A DNA stretch of 5,806 bases, taken from positions 5,520-11,325 of the forward strand of contig PKWD01000300.1 in NCBI GenBank assembly GCA_003131945.1, in the 5' to 3' direction. Under the pieces are notes generated by a model that was given only the letters and a program-made list of their open reading frames with translations, was not told the origin of the DNA and made no database searches. Source of the DNA: Acidimicrobiaceae bacterium. GTDB taxonomy: Bacteria; Actinomycetota; Acidimicrobiia; Acidimicrobiales; UBA8190. Shown one piece after another: positions 3,587 to 5,806 of this stretch. Within the stretch, counting starts at the first letter, position 1, and every line of letters begins with the position of its first letter. Both the position numbers and the translations under genes were made by a program.

Positions 3587-5554
3587 CTAAAATTGCTCTT
3601 CGTTCACACTGCGGATCGTTCCTGTCAGACCAAGTGCAGGGTCGGGCGTGAAGACGGCGACACTCGGTGCCAACTGAGTGGGTTGACCGCTGCTTTCCAA
3701 TCCCAGGGTGATTGTCAGAGTGTTTTGACCGTTCCAGTGGATTCGGCTGCACGCGGCGGTCTGCCCAGGGTTGCAGTGAGGTCCACCGCCGGTGATGAGG
3801 CCACCGAAAGTCGCAGTACCGGCGAAGTAGCCCCTTTGCCCCAGGTCGATAGTCCCAAAGTGGAACCCTCCGCTGCAGTCAGCCGAGTCGGTCACGTTGA
3901 CGGTATCGTCCCCCGACGACGGCTGGGTTCCTTGCACGACCACGCTGGGGTCGATGAGATCGGGAGATGACGTTGAACTCCAGGCGCCGCACAAGGCGCT
4001 CGGAGATGGAGCTGGAGAGAAGGTCACGATGATCTGGTCGCCCTGATCGGACCGTCCCGCTTGGCCACTGCCGTTGCGGATCATCAGAGATCCTGTCAGT
4101 TGCGCCGGCCTCGTTGTTGTCGTCGTCGGCTGGGGCGAGCCGGCGTTGGTCGTGGTCGTCGAACCGCCAGAGACAGGATGCGTGGTGGCCGGAACGCCAG
4201 AGACAGGATGGGTGGTGGCCGGAACGCCGGAGTCAGGACTGCCAGCTCCGGGCGATCCCGGACCCTTGGCACCTGGCCGCGTCGAGGTCGTAGAGCTGGG
4301 TGATCCTGTCTTCTGAATCGAACTTCCAACCGGCGATCCGGCCCTCCCCGGTTGGGATCTCCGCCCAGCGGGTGAACCGATGCCCCCTGTGTCTGACCCC
4401 GATCCGACGGCCAACCGGTTGGGTTGGTGTCCGTTGGTTCCGGCAGCCGCGTGCAGCGCTCCCGCCGTGACCGCGCCCGCCACGGTGACGGTCGCTGCCG
4501 CGGCCCGTCCGATCGTCGCCACCGCCTGTCCAATCTGGGGGAAGTTGCCCACGAAGGGGAGAGAACCGAGCCACGCCAACGGCCCGGCTACCGGCCGGAT
4601 ACGCCCGATGGAGACATCAAGAAAGGCGCGTACGACTTTGGGATCGAATTGTGAGCCGGCGCAGGCGGCGAGTTCGACCCGGGCCGCCTCAGCGCTCACC
4701 GGCCGCTGATAGGTGCGGATCGCCGTCATGACGTCGTAGCTGTCGGCCACAGCCACGATCCGACCGCCGAGCGAGATCTCCTCGCCCTTTAGCCCATAGG
4801 GATAACCGGTGCCGTCGTACTTCTCATGGTGTTCGGCGATGGTGTTGGCCCACGGCCCGAGCCAGCCCGCTAATGGCGCCGTCAGCTTGGCCCCTTCGAG
4901 AGGGTGCTTCTTGATGACCGCCCACTCCTCGTCGTTGAGCTTGCCGGGCTTATTCAATATGTCGGGGTGCACGGCCAGCTTGCCGATGTCATGGAGGAGG
5001 GCGGACCAACGCAGGCGGTCTCGGTCCTCGCCGGGCAGGTCAAGCTCGTCGGCGATGAGATCGGTGAACGCCCGCACCCGTTCGCCGTGACCCCGGGTGA
5101 GACGATCGTGGGCATTGAGGGCCCCCGCCAGGGCCAGGATCTTCTGAGCGGCCAGGACCGGTTCATCTTCGATCCCATGTGTGCGGGCCTCTTCCACACG
5201 CCTCGCCAGATTCCGGGTGCTCCCCGATTTGCGAGCCACGGCCATGCGCTTGGGTGCTCGGTCGGGGAAGACCATGGTCATCTTGAGCAACGCGGCCAGT
5301 GGCAGCGCCCTCCGGGTAACCCGGTCGGTCGCCACGAGCACCAGAGTGGGAACCCCGAGGACCATCACCCACCACCCCACCCACTCGACCGTTTGGTGGG
5401 GCCGGGGCAGGATATGGGCGGTGATCGTCGCCGCGAAGATGGACAGAGCGATGGGTGTGGCGAAGATCGCCACCCCGAGCAACGCGGACAGGGCAGGACG
5501 ACCGTGCCACCTGTCGTCCGCTGTGTCTCCGACGCGTTTGTCGCTGTTCGTCAT
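3587..5554 (-). CDS. Membrane-anchored HD-GYP c-di-GMP phosphodiesterase with predicted extracellular C-terminal domain
   Basis: This is a 655-residue protein from ATG 5554 to TAG 3589-3587. Residues 23-48 and 58-77 are hydrophobic helices, followed by a strongly basic stretch (79-119), which places the next domain in the cytoplasm. The HD-GYP domain spans about 135-320 with all signature residues: H156, H188-D189 in LLHDIGK, H196, H217, H242-H243-E in EHHEKYDGTGYP (241-252, the GYP motif) and RIVAVADSYD (265-274). It should hydrolyse c-di-GMP using a metal centre. Residues 352-371 form a third hydrophobic helix, so the remainder is predicted outside. It comprises a Gly/Ser/Thr/Pro linker (about 384-485, with SGVPATTHPV twice at 442-461) and a beta-rich domain (487-655) with C522, C560, C594 and C602. 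The C-terminal part vaguely recalls Ig-like adhesin domains ('GDQIIVTFS', 'TLTITLG'), a weak impression. A weak GGGACGG lies 5 nt before the ATG. The frame is open upstream beyond 5725 to the window edge, but that part does not read as protein. Confidence 0.93.
   Translation of the reverse strand: MTNSDKRVGDTADDRWHGRPALSALLGVAIFATPIALSIFAATITAHILPRPHQTVEWVGWWVMVLGVPTLVLVATDRVTRRALPLAALLKMTMVFPDRAPKRMAVARKSGSTRNLARRVEEARTHGIEDEPVLAAQKILALAGALNAHDRLTRGHGERVRAFTDLIADELDLPGEDRDRLRWSALLHDIGKLAVHPDILNKPGKLNDEEWAVIKKHPLEGAKLTAPLAGWLGPWANTIAEHHEKYDGTGYPYGLKGEEISLGGRIVAVADSYDVMTAIRTYQRPVSAEAARVELAACAGSQFDPKVVRAFLDVSIGRIRPVAGPLAWLGSLPFVGNFPQIGQAVATIGRAAAATVTVAGAVTAGALHAAAGTNGHQPNRLAVGSGSDTGGIGSPAGRRSQPGRAGSPVGSSIQKTGSPSSTTSTRPGAKGPGSPGAGSPDSGVPATTHPVSGVPATTHPVSGGSTTTTNAGSPQPTTTTTRPAQLTGSLMIRNGSGQAGRSDQGDQIIVTFSPAPSPSALCGAWSSTSSPDLIDPSVVVQGTQPSSGDDTVNVTDSADCSGGFHFGTIDLGQRGYFAGTATFGGLITGGGPHCNPGQTAACSRIHWNGQNTLTITLGLESSGQPTQLAPSVAVFTPDPALGLTGTIRSVNEEQF
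4171..4230 (-). repeat. Two tandem 30-bp units encoding a linker repeat
   Basis: Positions 4171-4200 and 4201-4230 align with 28 of 30 identical bases (differences at 4181/4211 and 4199/4229). The array keeps the reading frame of the HD-GYP protein, and the substitutions do not change the repeated peptide SGVPATTHPV, present twice (residues 442-461). It lies in the Ser/Thr/Pro-rich linker between the third membrane helix and the C-terminal domain. Such repeats usually change copy number by slippage, which would alter tether length. Confidence 0.85.
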
Positions 5555-5806
5555 TATCGCCGTCCCAACCTGATGGTTCTGGCCGCGTGCCAGCCACCCA
5601 GCAGGTAGCGCCGCTAAGGGAGTATCGGCTTCTTGTGACCGACAGTTGAATCCCGTTCGGATCGGCCAGAGCGACGCCTGTATCGATGTCGTCGGCAACC
5701 CCCCGACCTCGTCACCCACGCCCATTGGGTAAGGCCGGGACTGCGAAAGTTCGGCGTTCGGTCGGGGCCAGTGCGGCCGCTCCGGGCACGCATCTAAACA
5801 GAGCTG
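5555..5806. other. Region upstream of the HD-GYP gene
   Basis: 252 bp to the window edge with no supported gene. It should contain the HD-GYP promoter and leader. The HD-GYP frame remains open on the minus strand through the whole stretch, but its translation (with an ATG at 5725) lacks any domain-like pattern, so I treat it as non-coding. A small dyad, GTCGG (5691-5695) with CCGAC (5703-5707), is present. I looked for a c-di-GMP riboswitch here and did not find one. Confidence 0.45.
5621..5650 (-). promoter_or_regulatory. Weak candidate promoter for the HD-GYP gene
   Basis: Read on the minus strand, TTCAAC (5650-5645) and GATACT (5626-5621) are separated by 18 bp and would start transcription about 60 nt before the ATG at 5554. 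Matches to the -35/-10 consensus are only partial (3 and 4 of 6), so this is a suggestion based mainly on spacing and position. Confidence 0.22.

Noticed and set aside
3375..3590. 71-residue plus-strand frame in the convergent spacer
   Set aside because: No ribosome-binding site, unremarkable composition, and it runs into the end of the HD-GYP gene on the opposite strand.
4061..4316. Two plus-strand open frames of about 80 residues
   Set aside because: They are antisense to the low-complexity Thr/Pro linker of the HD-GYP gene and consist of repetitive Arg/Gly- or Val-rich peptide; they are composition artefacts.
4904..5608. Plus-strand open frame of 234 residues
   Set aside because: It lies entirely antisense to the HD-GYP catalytic and membrane region, whose motifs are intact on the minus strand.
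5555..5806. c-di-GMP (GEMM-type) riboswitch upstream of the HD-GYP gene
   Set aside because: On the minus strand a GGGGTTGCC-like segment (around 5694-5702) recalls the 3' end of the motif, but no matching GGCAA-type 5' strand or GACGCAAAGCC-like core precedes it.
1..5806. CRISPR array, tRNA, rRNA or intact insertion sequence
   Set aside because: No regularly spaced repeats of 23-40 bp, no tRNA-like cloverleaf segments, no conserved rRNA stretches and no transposase motifs were seen on either strand.

Overview
The window is high-GC DNA, about two thirds G+C in the large gene but close to half in parts of the middle. Gene content suggests a soil- or water-type actinobacterium: a LuxR-type regulator start, a small exported membrane protein, a VOC-fold protein, two secreted lipoproteins, and a membrane-bound HD-GYP protein of a kind I associate with Acidimicrobiia and related lineages. 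The lineage call is inference from protein style. No marker gene is present.

Layout, left to right. Positions 1-361 (minus) hold the first 120 residues of a regulator that resembles the N-terminal sensor half of actinobacterial LuxR-family proteins; the rest lies outside the window. A 141-bp divergent promoter region (362-502) carries an 8-bp-arm dyad. It leads rightward into a 101-residue exported/membrane mini-protein (503-808), an intergenic 11-bp-stem hairpin (851-893), and a glyoxalase-fold (VOC) protein (973-1365) with a complete H/H/H/E ligand set. About 390 bp of non-coding DNA follow, with palindromes and short repeats. Next come two separate lipoprotein genes, 1759-2454 and 2658-3203. 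Both begin with GTG, share the same 9-bp start context and have -10-like hexamers 6-7 nt upstream, so both may be transcribed as leaderless mRNAs. A 383-bp convergent spacer (3204-3586), rich in short inverted repeats, separates them from the HD-GYP gene on the minus strand (3587-5554).

The HD-GYP gene is the centrepiece. It encodes a predicted c-di-GMP phosphodiesterase with two N-terminal membrane helices, an intact cytoplasmic catalytic domain, a third membrane helix, a roughly 100-residue Ser/Thr/Pro/Gly linker containing an exact 10-residue tandem repeat, and a four-cysteine C-terminal domain that topology places outside the cell. No GGDEF, EAL or PilZ gene lies in the window.

The genes do not form one obvious operon or pathway. 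The only plausible shared theme is the cell envelope (four of six proteins are exported or membrane-bound) with signalling through c-di-GMP and a LuxR-type regulator. I see no CRISPR array, rRNA, tRNA, intact insertion sequence or phage gene, and no convincing evidence for a new multi-gene system. The most unusual item is the inside-out architecture of the HD-GYP protein.
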